The notes: generated by a model from the sequence alone, not told the origin. 64,000 nucleotides of DNA from CAWCTD01 sp963798455 (GCA_963798455.1 CAWCTD010000003.1:1984001-2048000); one strand, 5' to 3'; positions 44,164 through 53,716 are shown, numbered from the stretch's first letter. Numbers and translations are program-made.

Positions 44164-46506
44164 ATGGGACTCCTTTCCGCGATACTGGCGGCAGCGGCGC
44201 TGCTCGCGCCATCGCTCTGCGCGCAGACGGGTTTCGCGGGCGGCCCGAAGCTGGATGCAGCGATCGAGGAGGCCATCCGGCAGGGCAGCATGCCGGGCGC
44301 GGTGCTGCTGGTGTCTCACCAGGGCCGCGTTGTGTACCGCAAGGCGTACGGCCAACGCTCCCTCGTCCCCCAGAGGGAGAGCATGACCGTCGATACCATC
44401 TTCGACCTTGCCTCTCTCACAAAGGTCATCGCCACGACGCCGGCGATCATGAAACTGGTGGAAGATGGCAAGCTTCGGCTCAACGACCGCGTCACTCAGT
44501 ACCTGCCGGAGTTCCAAGGCGGCGCCAGTGAGATCACCGTGCGGAACCTGCTCACCCATTTCTCGGGCCTGCGCGGCGACCTTGACCTGGAACCGCCCTG
44601 GAAGGGATACGACACGGGAATTCAGAAGGCCCTGATCGACAAGCCCATTGCCGCTCCGGGCGAGCGCTTCATCTACAGTGACATCAATTTCATTCTGCTC
44701 GGGGAGATGGTACGGCGCCTCAGCGGGAAACCTCTCGATGCCTACGTCTCCCAAGTGGTTCTCAGGCCCTTGGGGATGAAGGAGACCATGTTCCGCCCGC
44801 CTGCCAGCCTCCGCCCCCGCATCGCACCCACGGAACTGCTGGCGGGCTCGCCCGAGCCCCTGCGTGGCGTGGTAGACGATCCGACCGCCCGTTTCATGGG
44901 AGGCGTCGCGGGACACGCGGGGCTGTTCGGCACCGCCGACGACCTAGCGCGCTTCGCGGACATGATGCTGGGCCTCGGTCGGCGCGGCAACGTTCGCCTT
45001 TTCAGCCCGCTAACCGTCCGCCGGTTCACCGCGCCGCAGTCGCCTCCGGACCAGCCGGTGCTGCGAGGGCTGGGGTGGGATCTCGACTCACCCTATTCGG
45101 GCTCACGAGGGGAACTCTTCCCGGTCGGATCTTACGGTCACACAGGCTACACCGGGACCTCTATCTGGATCGATCCCGCCACCGAGACCTACCTTATTCT
45201 GCTCGCCAATAGCGTTCACCCCAAGCCCAAGGGGACACTGACGTCCCTTCGAGGGCGTCTGGCGACTGTTGTCGCGGCGGCCATCCTGGTTGATTCGCCC
45301 GCCGCGAGCCTCGCGGGTTACAACGAGACGCTGACCGGGGCCGGAGTGCATCGCGTCACCGCCAGGAATGCCCAGGTGCTCACTGGCCTGGACGTCCTGG
45401 CCGAGCAGAATTTCGCCCCGCTCGCGGGTAAACGCGTGGGACTGATCACCAACCAGACCGGTGTCGATCGCCTGGGCCGGCGAAACATCGACCTGATGCT
45501 TAAGGCGGGAGTGAACGTGCAGGCTCTTTTCTCGCCCGAGCACGGCATCGAGGGGCAAGAGGACCAGGAGAACGTCCCGCATTCGGCCGATCCCGCCACG
45601 GGCATAAAGCTGTGGAGCCTGTATTTGGGCGACAACCGGCGGCCCAGTCAGGAAATGCTGCGGGATTTAGACGCCTTAATTTTCGATATTCAGGATGTCG
45701 GCGCGCGCTTCTATACATACATTTCCACCATGGGCTATGCCATGGAAGAGGCCGCCCGGCGCCACATCCAGTTCTATGTTCTGGACCGTCCCAACCCCCT
45801 CACCGGCGTGCACGTGGAGGGGCCCATGCTCGACTCGGACCTCCGGTCCTTCCTGGGCTACTTCCCGCTGCCACTTCGACACGGGATGACAGTCGGGGAG
45901 CTGGCTAGAATGTTCAATGAGACCAATCACTTGGGGCTGGATCTTCATGTAATACCCATGAAGAACTGGCAGCGTGGCGATTGGTTCGATTCCACTGGGC
46001 TGATCTGGATCAACCCCTCGCCGAACATCAGAAGCCTTCAGGCGGCGCTGCTCTACCCCGGGGTTGCCATGATCGAGGCCTCTCCAGAGTATTCCGTGGG
46101 CCGTGGCACGGATTCGCCCTTCGAGCAGATCGGGGCAGCCTGGGTCAACGGGCAGGAACTCGCGGGTTATCTGAATCGGCGATTCGTCCCCGGCATCCGC
46201 TTTTACCCGACTCGATTTCGTCCGACTTCTTCGGCCTGCGCCGGCATTCAGGTGGAAGGCGTGCGTTTCCTCGTCACCGACCGGGAAGCCTTCAGCGGCC
46301 AGAGGCTGGGCTTGGAGATCGCGGCGGCGTTACTGCGGCTCTATCCCGGTAAGATCTCTGTGAACACAAACCGGCGGCTTATCGGCAACACCGCCGTGAT
46401 GGAGGCCCTGACCGCGGGGCGCGACCCCGGACAGATTGAGCAATCCGCCCAGGACCAGCTCCCGGATTTCCTGCGCCTCAGGGAAAAATACCTGCTCTAT
46501 CGCTAG
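44164..46506 (+). CDS. serine hydrolase (beta-lactamase fold) fused to DUF1343 (NamZ-like muramidase)
   Basis: The 780-residue protein has a signal peptide (AAALLAPSLCAQ, about 1-20). The first half is a class C beta-lactamase-like serine hydrolase, with nucleophile in LASLTKV (Ser84, Lys87), YSDINF and a late GHTGYTG. The second half (from about 400) is DUF1343, with GLITNQTGVDRLGRRNIDLM, LFSPEHGIEG, FDIQDVGARFYTYISTM and LDRPNPLTG. NamZ proteins release terminal N-acetylmuramic acid from peptidoglycan fragments. The fusion would cut peptide and sugar parts of cell-wall debris. The ATG at 44164 begins the signal peptide. Confidence 0.88.
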   Translation: MGLLSAILAAAALLAPSLCAQTGFAGGPKLDAAIEEAIRQGSMPGAVLLVSHQGRVVYRKAYGQRSLVPQRESMTVDTIFDLASLTKVIATTPAIMKLVEDGKLRLNDRVTQYLPEFQGGASEITVRNLLTHFSGLRGDLDLEPPWKGYDTGIQKALIDKPIAAPGERFIYSDINFILLGEMVRRLSGKPLDAYVSQVVLRPLGMKETMFRPPASLRPRIAPTELLAGSPEPLRGVVDDPTARFMGGVAGHAGLFGTADDLARFADMMLGLGRRGNVRLFSPLTVRRFTAPQSPPDQPVLRGLGWDLDSPYSGSRGELFPVGSYGHTGYTGTSIWIDPATETYLILLANSVHPKPKGTLTSLRGRLATVVAAAILVDSPAASLAGYNETLTGAGVHRVTARNAQVLTGLDVLAEQNFAPLAGKRVGLITNQTGVDRLGRRNIDLMLKAGVNVQALFSPEHGIEGQEDQENVPHSADPATGIKLWSLYLGDNRRPSQEMLRDLDALIFDIQDVGARFYTYISTMGYAMEEAARRHIQFYVLDRPNPLTGVHVEGPMLDSDLRSFLGYFPLPLRHGMTVGELARMFNETNHLGLDLHVIPMKNWQRGDWFDSTGLIWINPSPNIRSLQAALLYPGVAMIEASPEYSVGRGTDSPFEQIGAAWVNGQELAGYLNRRFVPGIRFYPTRFRPTSSACAGIQVEGVRFLVTDREAFSGQRLGLEIAAALLRLYPGKISVNTNRRLIGNTAVMEALTAGRDPGQIEQSAQDQLPDFLRLREKYLLYR

Positions 46507-46528
46507 GGGCGAGGCGCCGTCATCACCC

Positions 46529-46726
46529 TTACGCGGCAGCGGACTTCGCCGGGCCCTCCGCCCTTCTTGCCTGGCTTCGGATTCGCTTCTTTGCGTCCGC
46601 CATCCACTTTGGCGGCCGGCCGCGGCGCCTCCCACGGTTCGTGGCCAGCCGTTCCAGGCTCAGAATCGCTTCTTCAATCTGCTCACGCTCCAGGCGCAAT
46701 TCCGCCAGAATCTTGGATACGTCCAT
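46529..46726 (-). CDS. small coiled-coil protein with AT-hook-like motif
   Basis: The 65-residue protein has an N-terminal helix (DVSKILAELRLEREQIEEAI) and a basic tail with the core RGRPP of AT-hooks (GRRRGRPPKW), followed by arginine and lysine. It looks like a minor-groove DNA binder that dimerises. A TATAAT at 46760-46765 lies in the end of the permease gene upstream. A start six codons earlier is possible; the chosen ATG gives the usual first helix. Confidence 0.65.
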   Translation of the reverse strand: MDVSKILAELRLEREQIEEAILSLERLATNRGRRRGRPPKWMADAKKRIRSQARRAEGPAKSAAA

Positions 46727-46759
46727 GCGTCTGCTCCCATACAACTTCGGTGAATTCCT

Positions 46760-46787
46760 ATTATATGGTGCGACTTTTCCAGTGCAA
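46760..46787 (-). promoter_or_regulatory. promoter of the AT-hook-like gene
   Basis: On the minus strand TATAAT (46760-46765) is preceded at 16 bases by TTGCAC (46782-46787). It lies over the final codons of the permease gene and 33 bases ahead of the small gene, so the small gene can be expressed on its own. Confidence 0.45.
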
Positions 46788-48137
46788 ATAGAATGGTACG
46801 CCCGAGAATATGAGTACTAGTCCCATCAACGACTCGCGGGGGGACGTAAACAGGGTGGAGAAAACCACACAAAATGCCCCTATAACGAAGAGCACGGGCA
46901 CGACCGGATAACCCAAGGTCCGGTAAGGCCGCGGCATTTCCGGCCTTTTCCGGCGAAGGACGATCACGGCGGCGGCGGTCATTCCGTACAGAATCCAACT
47001 GGCGAAGATGACATATGTGAACAATTGCTCGAAACGGCCGCTGAAAACCAATAAAGAGGCCCATGTACTCAAAAGAAGAATCGAAACGCCGGGAGTGCCG
47101 TGAACCGGGTGAACCCGGCCCGCGGGCCGGAAGAAGCGCCCATCCCTGGCCATGGCGTAGGGAACTCGCGCACCGGAAAGGATCGAACCGTTCAGGGCCG
47201 CGAAGATGGAGATCATGGCAGCCACGCTGACCGCCTTCGCGCCCGCGTCGCCCCACAAGCGGCGCATCATCTCAGCCGCCACCCTGTCGCTCGCGGCGAC
47301 AACACTCGCCGGCAGGACAAAGAAATAGGCCAGGTTGACGGCAAGATAGATCCCGATCGCCGCCAGTGTTCCCGCAATCAGAGCCAGCGGCAGATTCCTT
47401 TGAGGCCGGGCGACCTCGGAGGCGGCCATGCTCAGGTTGTTCCACCCGTCGTAGGCCCACAGCGCCGCGACCGTAGCCGCGAAGAAGCCAACCCATCCCC
47501 CGGCCGCCGGGACCGAGGAACGGAGATTGGCCGCGGTTCCCTGCCCTGAACCAAGCCCCACGACCACGATCGCCCACAGCAGGAGCACCTTTACCGCGGT
47601 GGCGAACACCTGAACGCGGCCTCCGAACCTGACGCCGGAGTAGTTCACCAGCGCCAGCGCCATGATCACGGCCGCGGCGAGCAACTGCCCGGATCGAATC
47701 TCGAGCGGCCCTCCTCCCGGGCCGATCGGCAGCCGAACCGCGTACAGCACATGATCGAGTTCCGGGCGAAAATCGGCCAGGTAGTAGAAAAAGGCGGTGG
47801 CCATGCTCGCGATCGACCCGCTCTTGGCCACCCACATCTGCGTCCAGCCGTACAGGAAGCCCCACACCGGGCCGTACGCCTCACTGAGGTAGACGTATTC
47901 GCCGCCGGCATCCGGCATCGCGGCGCCGAGTTCCGCGTAACTCAAAGCGCCGAACAGCGATAGCAGTCCGCCCACAATCCAGACCACGAACACCATGCCC
48001 ACGGAGCCCACCTGCGAGACCATCGCTTTGGGCACCAGGAAGATGCCGCTGCCAATGATGGTCCCGACCACGATGGAAGCCGCGCTCCACGGTCCCAGCA
48101 CCCTGCGCAGCCCGTTCGGGCCCGGCCGGTCAGGCAT
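46761..48137 (-). CDS. APC-family amino acid permease
   Basis: The 458-residue membrane protein has about 12 hydrophobic segments. GPWSAASIVVGTIIGSGIFL is the first helix with the glycine bend, ALSYAELGAAMPDAGGEYVY the third, and LWAYDGWNNLSMAASEV the substrate-gate helix of the LAT/SteT-like branch. It overlaps the symporter gene by eight bases and is coupled to it. The ATG at 48137 is chosen over an upstream GTG or ATG by homology. Confidence 0.82.
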   Translation of the reverse strand: MPDRPGPNGLRRVLGPWSAASIVVGTIIGSGIFLVPKAMVSQVGSVGMVFVVWIVGGLLSLFGALSYAELGAAMPDAGGEYVYLSEAYGPVWGFLYGWTQMWVAKSGSIASMATAFFYYLADFRPELDHVLYAVRLPIGPGGGPLEIRSGQLLAAAVIMALALVNYSGVRFGGRVQVFATAVKVLLLWAIVVVGLGSGQGTAANLRSSVPAAGGWVGFFAATVAALWAYDGWNNLSMAASEVARPQRNLPLALIAGTLAAIGIYLAVNLAYFFVLPASVVAASDRVAAEMMRRLWGDAGAKAVSVAAMISIFAALNGSILSGARVPYAMARDGRFFRPAGRVHPVHGTPGVSILLLSTWASLLVFSGRFEQLFTYVIFASWILYGMTAAAVIVLRRKRPEMPRPYRTLGYPVVPVLFVIGAFCVVFSTLFTSPRESLMGLVLIFSGVPFYLHWKSRTI

Positions 48138-49587
48138 TCTTTTTCTCGCTCTCAACCAACGACCACAGGCATCCCGAAAGGAAGGTCACCGAGGCGCCAA
48201 TCAACACATACCAAGTCCAGGCGATGGGGGTGTACAGCTTCACCGCCGCCATGGTGGCCAGACCGGCAACCATCCCCGCCATCGCCGCCTTCTCCCGGAC
48301 GCGCCGCGTAAGCACTCCCAGCAGGAACACGCCCAGCAGCGAGCCGTAAATGACCGAGGCGATCGACAGGCCCGCCTCCAGCACGGAACCCCACTGCCGC
48401 GCCAGGTAACCGATGCCAAGCAGAACCACGCCCCAGGCGACGGTGGCGGCGCGAGCCACCTTTAGGTAGTGTGATTCGGGACGACCCGGGCCGCGCCGCG
48501 CGGTGAGGGGCTTGTAGAAGTCCATAACGCTGGTCGAGGCCAGCGAGTTCAGCGCGGCGCTCAGGTTGGACATCGCCGCCGCCAGGACCGCCGCCACAAC
48601 TAGGCCGGCGACACCAGTAGGCAGGTATCGCCATACGAAGTCCGGGTAAATGCGATCCGCGGGTTGCGGCGCCGGCAGCTTCGTCTGGGCGTAAAACACA
48701 TACAGGGTCAGGCCGATCAGCAGGAACAGGCTGAACTGCACGAAGATCACCACCCAGCTTCCCATGAGAGCGGCGCGGCTCTCTTTCTGGCTGCGCGCCG
48801 CGAGCAGCCGCTGCACCAGAAGCTGTTCGGTGCCGTGACTGGCGGTCGTCAGGAAGCACCCGCCGATCACACCCGCCCAAAACGAGTAGGTCCGCGAGAA
48901 AAACTCCCAGGTGAAGGCGAAGCGGAAGTCAAAGACCTGGAACTTGCCGGCCGCGCCGGCAATGGCCCATACGCTTCCCCAGCCCCCCGGAATGTGGTGC
49001 AAGATGACAAGGAAGCTCACCACGGCGCCGGCCACGTACAGGAACATCTGGACCACGTCCGTCCAGATGACGGCCGTCATGCCTCCTTCGAAGGTGTAGA
49101 ACAACGTGAGGCAAACGATCACCACGATGGAGGTGAGTTCACCCGTCCCCAGCACGATGGAGATGACGATTGAGATCGCAAAGACGCGCACGCCCTCCGC
49201 CAGGGCGCGCAGGACGAGAAACGTTCCGGCGGTCAGTTTTCGCGCGTGGGACCCGAACCTCTTCCCGATCAGCTCATAGGCCGTGTACAACTCGCCGCGG
49301 AAGTAGTGCGGGAGGAACAGTTCCGCAATCACCAGCCGCCCCAGCAGGTAGCCAAGGACCACTTGCAGAAAGCCCAGGTTGCCCGCGAACGCGAGCGCCG
49401 GGGTCCCGATGATGGTCAGGGTGCTGGTTTCGGCCGACACGATGGAAAGCGCGATCGCCCACCAAGGCGCGGTGCGGCCCCCAAGGAAGTAGTCCTTCAA
49501 GGTCCGCTGCCGGCGCCGAAACCGCGCGCCGAACCAGGTGATGCCCGCCAGGTACACGAGGATGACGGCCAAATCCGGATACCGCAT
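48130..49587 (-). CDS. sodium:solute symporter (SSS family)
   Basis: The 485-residue protein has the SSS signature: GARFRRRQRTLKDYFLGGRT, PWWAIALSIVSAETSTLTII with sodium-site residues, YTAYELIGKRFG, and ILAAAMSNLSAALNSLAST with the conserved serine-threonine helix. The substrate is unknown; relatives carry proline, sugars or acids. The ATG at 49587 is favoured over a GTG at 49608; neither has a strong ribosome site. Coupled to the APC permease gene, which may take a related substrate. Confidence 0.85.
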   Translation of the reverse strand: MRYPDLAVILVYLAGITWFGARFRRRQRTLKDYFLGGRTAPWWAIALSIVSAETSTLTIIGTPALAFAGNLGFLQVVLGYLLGRLVIAELFLPHYFRGELYTAYELIGKRFGSHARKLTAGTFLVLRALAEGVRVFAISIVISIVLGTGELTSIVVIVCLTLFYTFEGGMTAVIWTDVVQMFLYVAGAVVSFLVILHHIPGGWGSVWAIAGAAGKFQVFDFRFAFTWEFFSRTYSFWAGVIGGCFLTTASHGTEQLLVQRLLAARSQKESRAALMGSWVVIFVQFSLFLLIGLTLYVFYAQTKLPAPQPADRIYPDFVWRYLPTGVAGLVVAAVLAAAMSNLSAALNSLASTSVMDFYKPLTARRGPGRPESHYLKVARAATVAWGVVLLGIGYLARQWGSVLEAGLSIASVIYGSLLGVFLLGVLTRRVREKAAMAGMVAGLATMAAVKLYTPIAWTWYVLIGASVTFLSGCLWSLVESEKKNA

Positions 49588-49711
49588 GGAAAACGGGGAT
49601 TCTAGCACAGGAGCCCGGCGAACACCCTGTTCCCCGGCATCCGCCCCGTCCGCCGCCTACCCTCTTTTAAGGAGGCGGGAACAAATATTCCGGGTGAGCC
49701 GTTCCAACCGG

Positions 49712-49740
49712 TTGCAGGAAGTGCCATGATTGGTTATACT
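49712..49740 (+). promoter_or_regulatory. sigma-70-type promoter TTGCAG-17-TATACT
   Basis: TTGCAG at 49712-49717 and TATACT at 49735-49740 are separated by 17 bases, the ideal spacing. It would produce a leader of about 100 bases for the secreted repeat protein, with a GGCCGGTTCCGGCC hairpin in it. Confidence 0.6.
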
Positions 49741-49845
49741 CCGCTCTTGCGGGTCGGGCAGCATTACTTCCGTGGGCCGGTTCCGGCCAGGGTCGGGGGT
49801 GGCGCCTGACGGAGTTAAGATTAGATCGCATTTCAGGAGGCCACT

Positions 49846-51162
49846 GTGCCGGTTCGAATCGTAAGAACGTCTCTCTTGCTTGTCGTCGCCGCGCTTTTTG
49901 CGCTAGTCGTGGTTTGGGGGCAAGCCCCCAAGCAGAACTGGAAGGATCGCGCGGAGTACGACCTCTACGACCAGATCTTGAAGGCGACTGACAACGCCAA
50001 GAAAATCGACCTTCTCAACACTTGGAGCCAGAAGTACCCCACCAGCGACTTCAAAATGGAGCGTCTCCAGCTCCTCCTCGGAGCCTATAACGCTACCGGT
50101 AACGTGGAGAAGGTGTTGCAGACAGGCAACGAGATTCTCGGCGTGGATCCCAAGAACCTTAACGCCTTGTACTTCATGACCCTCAACACCATCAAGATCA
50201 CCAAGCCGACACCCGAGCTGCTTGCCTCGGGGGAGAAGGCGGCCAACGGCTTGGTGGCCAACATCGACGAACTCTTCGCCGAGGCTAAGAAGCCGGCCGC
50301 CACCTCGGACGCGGACTGGAAAAAGGTTAGAACGGACGCCCTGACGCTCGGGCAACTGACGCAGGGTTGGGTCGCCATGCAGCGCAAGCAGAACGAAGCC
50401 GCGGAGAAAGGGTTCACCGCCAGTCTCCAGACCAATCCGGCCAACGCCCAAGTGTCGTACTGGCTGGCGACGGTCCTGCTGGCGGAGAAGAATCCTGACA
50501 AGAATTCCGCGGCTATTTTCCACTTCGTTCGGGCCGCTTACTACTCCGGGCAGGGTGCGTTGCCCGAGCAGACGCGCAAGGAAGTCGCGACCTACGTGAC
50601 GAAGCTCTACACCAGCTATCACGGCTCAGCGGATGGTTTTGATGAACTCCGGAAGACCGCCGAAGCGCAAGCCTTCCCTCCCCCTGATCTCAAGATTCTC
50701 AGCAAGGGTGAAATCGACCTCCAGAAGGAGGAGGAGTTTAGGAAAGCCAACCCGATGCTGGCGCTGTGGCAGTCCGTGAAGGGGCAACTGACCGGGGATA
50801 ACGGGAGCTCTTACTTTGATAGCAGCGTCAAGGGCGCCTTGCTTCCGGGCGGCGCCGGCGGGGTCACGAAGTTCAAGGGAAAACTCATCGCGGCCAAGCC
50901 AGTCAAGAATCCGAAGGAACTGGTGATTGGCATCGTTGACGCTAACGTCGGCGACGCTACTCTGGTTTTTGAGGAACCGCTGGTGGGTTCCGCTCCCGTG
51001 GGCACTGACCTGGAATTCGAGGGCGTTCCCTCGGCGTTTACCGCCAGCCCCTTCATGCTGACCTTCGACGTGGAAGCCGCCAATCTCGTGGGTTGGCCCG
51101 CTCCCGCGCCGCCGGCGAAAAAAGGCGTTGGCGTCAAGAAGGCGGCGCCTGCGAAGAAGTAG
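49846..51162 (+). CDS. secreted TPR-like protein
   Basis: The 438-residue protein has a signal peptide (LLLVVAALFALVVVWG, about 9-24). Helical repeats at about 30-250 include YDLYDQILKATDNAKKIDLL, VEKVLQTGNEILGVDPKNLN and EAAEKGFTASLQTNPANAQV, consistent with tetratricopeptide repeats. A beta-rich C-terminus and a basic alanine tail (PAKKGVGVKKAAPAKK) follow. The GTG start has AGGAGG at five bases. A role in envelope complexes is plausible; no partner is visible. Confidence 0.75.
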   Translation: MPVRIVRTSLLLVVAALFALVVVWGQAPKQNWKDRAEYDLYDQILKATDNAKKIDLLNTWSQKYPTSDFKMERLQLLLGAYNATGNVEKVLQTGNEILGVDPKNLNALYFMTLNTIKITKPTPELLASGEKAANGLVANIDELFAEAKKPAATSDADWKKVRTDALTLGQLTQGWVAMQRKQNEAAEKGFTASLQTNPANAQVSYWLATVLLAEKNPDKNSAAIFHFVRAAYYSGQGALPEQTRKEVATYVTKLYTSYHGSADGFDELRKTAEAQAFPPPDLKILSKGEIDLQKEEEFRKANPMLALWQSVKGQLTGDNGSSYFDSSVKGALLPGGAGGVTKFKGKLIAAKPVKNPKELVIGIVDANVGDATLVFEEPLVGSAPVGTDLEFEGVPSAFTASPFMLTFDVEAANLVGWPAPAPPAKKGVGVKKAAPAKK

Positions 51163-51195
51163 CGGGCCTGGTTAGCGGCGGTCGCGCCTGGCGGG

Positions 51196-51681
51196 CTACA
51201 TCTTGTAGCGGCCCAGGTCCTCGTCGCCGAGGCCCTCGAGCCACCGTCGAAGCTCATCGTTATTGATCCGGTCGGAGACGGAACTGGCGGCCTTCGAGGA
51301 ACTCAGAACGGAGTCCTCGACGTAGATGGGGCAGTCCACGCGCAACGCGATGGCAAGGGCGTCGCTGGGCCTGGCGTCGATGCTGATGAGCTGCCCTTCC
51401 CGCTCCAGCCAGATGACGGCGTAGAAGGTGTCGTCCCTCAACTCGCTCACCACAACCTTGCGCACGCCGGCTTCGAGTCCCATCAGCAATGTGCGGATCA
51501 GGTCGTGCGTCATGGGCCGCGGGGTTGCCACCTTCTCGATCTCGAGCGCGATGGCGTTGGCCTCGTAGGTGCCCACCCAAATGGGCAGAATGGCGTTGCC
51601 GCCGACGTCCCGGAGGATGACGATCGGCATGTTGCTGACCGGGTCCATCATCAAGCCGCGGATTTTCATCTCGACTTCCAT
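51196..51681 (-). CDS. DUF151 bifunctional nuclease-type protein
   Basis: The 161-residue protein matches the DUF151 family: MPIVILRDVGGNAILPIWVG, YEANAIALEIEKVATPRPMT, HDLIRTLLMGLEAGVRKVVV and DARPSDALAIALRVDCPIYV. Plant and bacterial members have DNase and RNase activity in some tests. It is common next to miaB in acidobacteria. The gene is 18 bp downstream of miaB on the same strand and probably in the same operon. Confidence 0.85.
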   Translation of the reverse strand: MEVEMKIRGLMMDPVSNMPIVILRDVGGNAILPIWVGTYEANAIALEIEKVATPRPMTHDLIRTLLMGLEAGVRKVVVSELRDDTFYAVIWLEREGQLISIDARPSDALAIALRVDCPIYVEDSVLSSSKAASSVSDRINNDELRRWLEGLGDEDLGRYKM

Positions 51682-51699
51682 CGCGCCCCCCCCGTTCCA

Positions 51700-53016
51700 T
51701 TACAGCAGATCCGCCGCCTCACCCGCCAATGAGTTGGGACCCGCGCGTGTCACGCGCACGGGCAGGTATTCGCCTTCTCGCGTCGCGCGTCCGGACGGGC
51801 GAACGAAGTTCAGCACCCGGTTCTGGGAGGTTCGTCCGATCCACTGCCCCGTAGCTCCGTTGTATCTCTCCACCATCGTTTCTTGAACCGTACCCACCAA
51901 CTCCGCGTTGCGCCTGATCTGAATGGCCCGCTGCCTCTCCTGGAGCAACGTCAGCCGGCGCCCCGCTTCCTCTGGGGGCACTTGCCCGTCCAAGGCCAGG
52001 GCGGCTGTGTTCGGCCGGGGAGAGTACTTGAAGCTGAACATGGAGTCGTACAGGACTTCGCCGGCCAGGGAGAGCGTCTCTTCGAAATCGGCCTCGTCCT
52101 CTCCGGGGAAACCAACGATCATGTCCGTGGTAATGGCGATCTTCCGCCGTGCTCCCTTGAGCCACTCTATGCGCAGCAGGTACTCATCACGCGTGTAGAG
52201 CCTCCGCATGTGCTCGAGCACTCTGGTAGAACCGGATTGCACGGGGAGATGCACGTGGTCGCACAGCACCGGATTGGCATCGATCACTTCCACGATTGCC
52301 TTGTCGAAGTCACGGGGGTGGGAGGTGGCGAAGCGCACCCTTCTCAACCCGGGAATCTCCGCTACCCGCGCGAGCAACGCCGCAAAGTCGCAGCCCTTTG
52401 AAGAGGGGTCCCGGTAGCTGTTCACGTTCTGGCCCAGCAACTGGATCTCCGTGTATCCCGAATCGGCGAGCTTGCGGGCCTCCTCCAGAATGCTTCGGCT
52501 GGTCCGGCTTCTCTGTTTGCCCCGGGTCGCGGGAACCACGCAGTAGGCGCAGGACTTGTCACATCCCTCGATGATCGTGATGTAGGCCCGGTGCGGGCTG
52601 TCGCGCCGGGTGTAGGGCGTTTCGAAGGTCTCGCCGGTGGCCAGGCTCAGCCCGCTGACCCTGCGATCGCCGCTTTCCAAGGCAGCCATGAGCTCGGACA
52701 ATCTGCCGTAGCTCGCCGACCCGCACACCAGGCTGACGTGCGGCGCTTTCTCGAAAATGCGCATCCCTTCCTGCTGGGCCACGCAACCTAAGACAGCGAT
52801 GATCTTTCCGTTGCCTCCCCGCTTGAACTGCTGCAAGCGGCTGTACACCTTCTGCTCGGCCTTGTCGCGAACACTGCAGGTGTTATAGAGGACCAGGTCG
52901 GCTTGCTCCGGAGTGTCCACCGGGGAGTAACCCATCGAGATGAGCGTGCCGACAACCTTCTCGGAATCGTGTACGTTCATCTGGCAGCCGAACGTCTCGA
53001 TGTAGAACTTCTTCAT
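51700..53016 (-). CDS. miaB: tRNA-2-methylthio-N6-dimethylallyladenosine synthase
   Basis: The 438-residue radical SAM methylthiotransferase has the UPF0004 cysteines in YIETFGCQMN, NTCSVRDKAE and LGCVAQQ, the radical SAM cluster motif GCDKSCAYCVVP, and a C-terminal TRAM domain. GQNVNSYRDP and HVHLPVQSGS mark MiaB. It adds methylthio to i6A37 of tRNA. The ATG at 53016 is chosen because the family starts KKFYIETFGC; the frame is open 27 codons further. Confidence 0.93.
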   Translation of the reverse strand: MKKFYIETFGCQMNVHDSEKVVGTLISMGYSPVDTPEQADLVLYNTCSVRDKAEQKVYSRLQQFKRGGNGKIIAVLGCVAQQEGMRIFEKAPHVSLVCGSASYGRLSELMAALESGDRRVSGLSLATGETFETPYTRRDSPHRAYITIIEGCDKSCAYCVVPATRGKQRSRTSRSILEEARKLADSGYTEIQLLGQNVNSYRDPSSKGCDFAALLARVAEIPGLRRVRFATSHPRDFDKAIVEVIDANPVLCDHVHLPVQSGSTRVLEHMRRLYTRDEYLLRIEWLKGARRKIAITTDMIVGFPGEDEADFEETLSLAGEVLYDSMFSFKYSPRPNTAALALDGQVPPEEAGRRLTLLQERQRAIQIRRNAELVGTVQETMVERYNGATGQWIGRTSQNRVLNFVRPSGRATREGEYLPVRVTRAGPNSLAGEAADLL

Positions 53017-53030
53017 GGACCGAGCGGCTT

Positions 53031-53216
53031 CTAGCCGTGCCCGAGACGCATGATCCAGCCGATCAGGAACAGGGACGCAACGAACCAAGCGAAGCACTTC
53101 AGACCATACTGGAGGCGCTCGCGGTCTGTCTGTTTGGATACGATACCCATCACGATGGAAGCGAACAACGCGAACAGCAGCGCGGCTTCAAAATGGGACA
53201 ATGTCACTTTCGGCAT
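53031..53216 (-). CDS. small two-helix membrane protein
   Basis: The 61-residue protein has two membrane helices (FEAALLFALFASIVMGIVS, FAWFVASLFLIGWIMRL) with a charged loop between. The ATG overlaps the stop of the upstream membrane-protein gene (TGATG at 53214-53218), and miaB starts 14 bp later. No family is known; the context suggests membrane partner of the upstream gene. Confidence 0.65.
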   Translation of the reverse strand: MPKVTLSHFEAALLFALFASIVMGIVSKQTDRERLQYGLKCFAWFVASLFLIGWIMRLGHG

Positions 53217-53638
53217 CAGCTCTTCTTCCCCGTGGCGATTTCGTACACGTCCACCATGGCCAGGATGTTCAGCAGGCCCGCGGTCACGAGAAACTTCGTG
53301 CCGTAGTCATGCATGAACCCCGCCACGTCCGTCTGCGTGTATCCCAGCCACACGCTCAAAAGGTAGAAGACCCCGGAAGCAAGGTCTCCCAGGAAGCCAC
53401 CGCAGTAGATAACAGTGGTCAGCAGGTCCCCTGTCTTGGGCTCAAACATCACTCCCCGCATCATGATGCCGAACATGAACATGAAAGCCACGGCGAACAG
53501 CAGCAGCGCGCCCCTGGTCGTGCGTTTCAAGAGAAAGTGACCGCCCCCCGGAACCAGCCAGCCGAGCGCCACTGCCGGAAGCCATACCTTGAGAGCAGCC
53601 GTCGGCTCCTTCTTTTCCGCCTTGTCCTTCGTACCCAT
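53216..53638 (-). CDS. uncharacterised multi-pass membrane protein
   Basis: The 140-residue protein has four hydrophobic segments, with WLPAVALGWLVPGGGHFLLK (a GHF/pilin-like PGGGHF turn common in TM2-like small proteins), ALLLFAVAFMFMFGIMMRGV, a third over GGFLGDLASGVFYLLSVWLG and a fourth over FLVTAGLLNILAMVDVYEIA. The PGxGHxxL start resembles DUF6677-type proteins but the assignment is weak. The ATG at 53638 is used; upstream open frame lacks support. Confidence 0.65.
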   Translation of the reverse strand: MGTKDKAEKKEPTAALKVWLPAVALGWLVPGGGHFLLKRTTRGALLLFAVAFMFMFGIMMRGVMFEPKTGDLLTTVIYCGGFLGDLASGVFYLLSVWLGYTQTDVAGFMHDYGTKFLVTAGLLNILAMVDVYEIATGKKS

Positions 53639-53716
53639 TAGATTTGAGTTTAACATCCCTGGGGACCACAAGACTCCTCGTGGGTTATACTGCGGGTCTT
53701 GGCGGGCGTGAACAGG

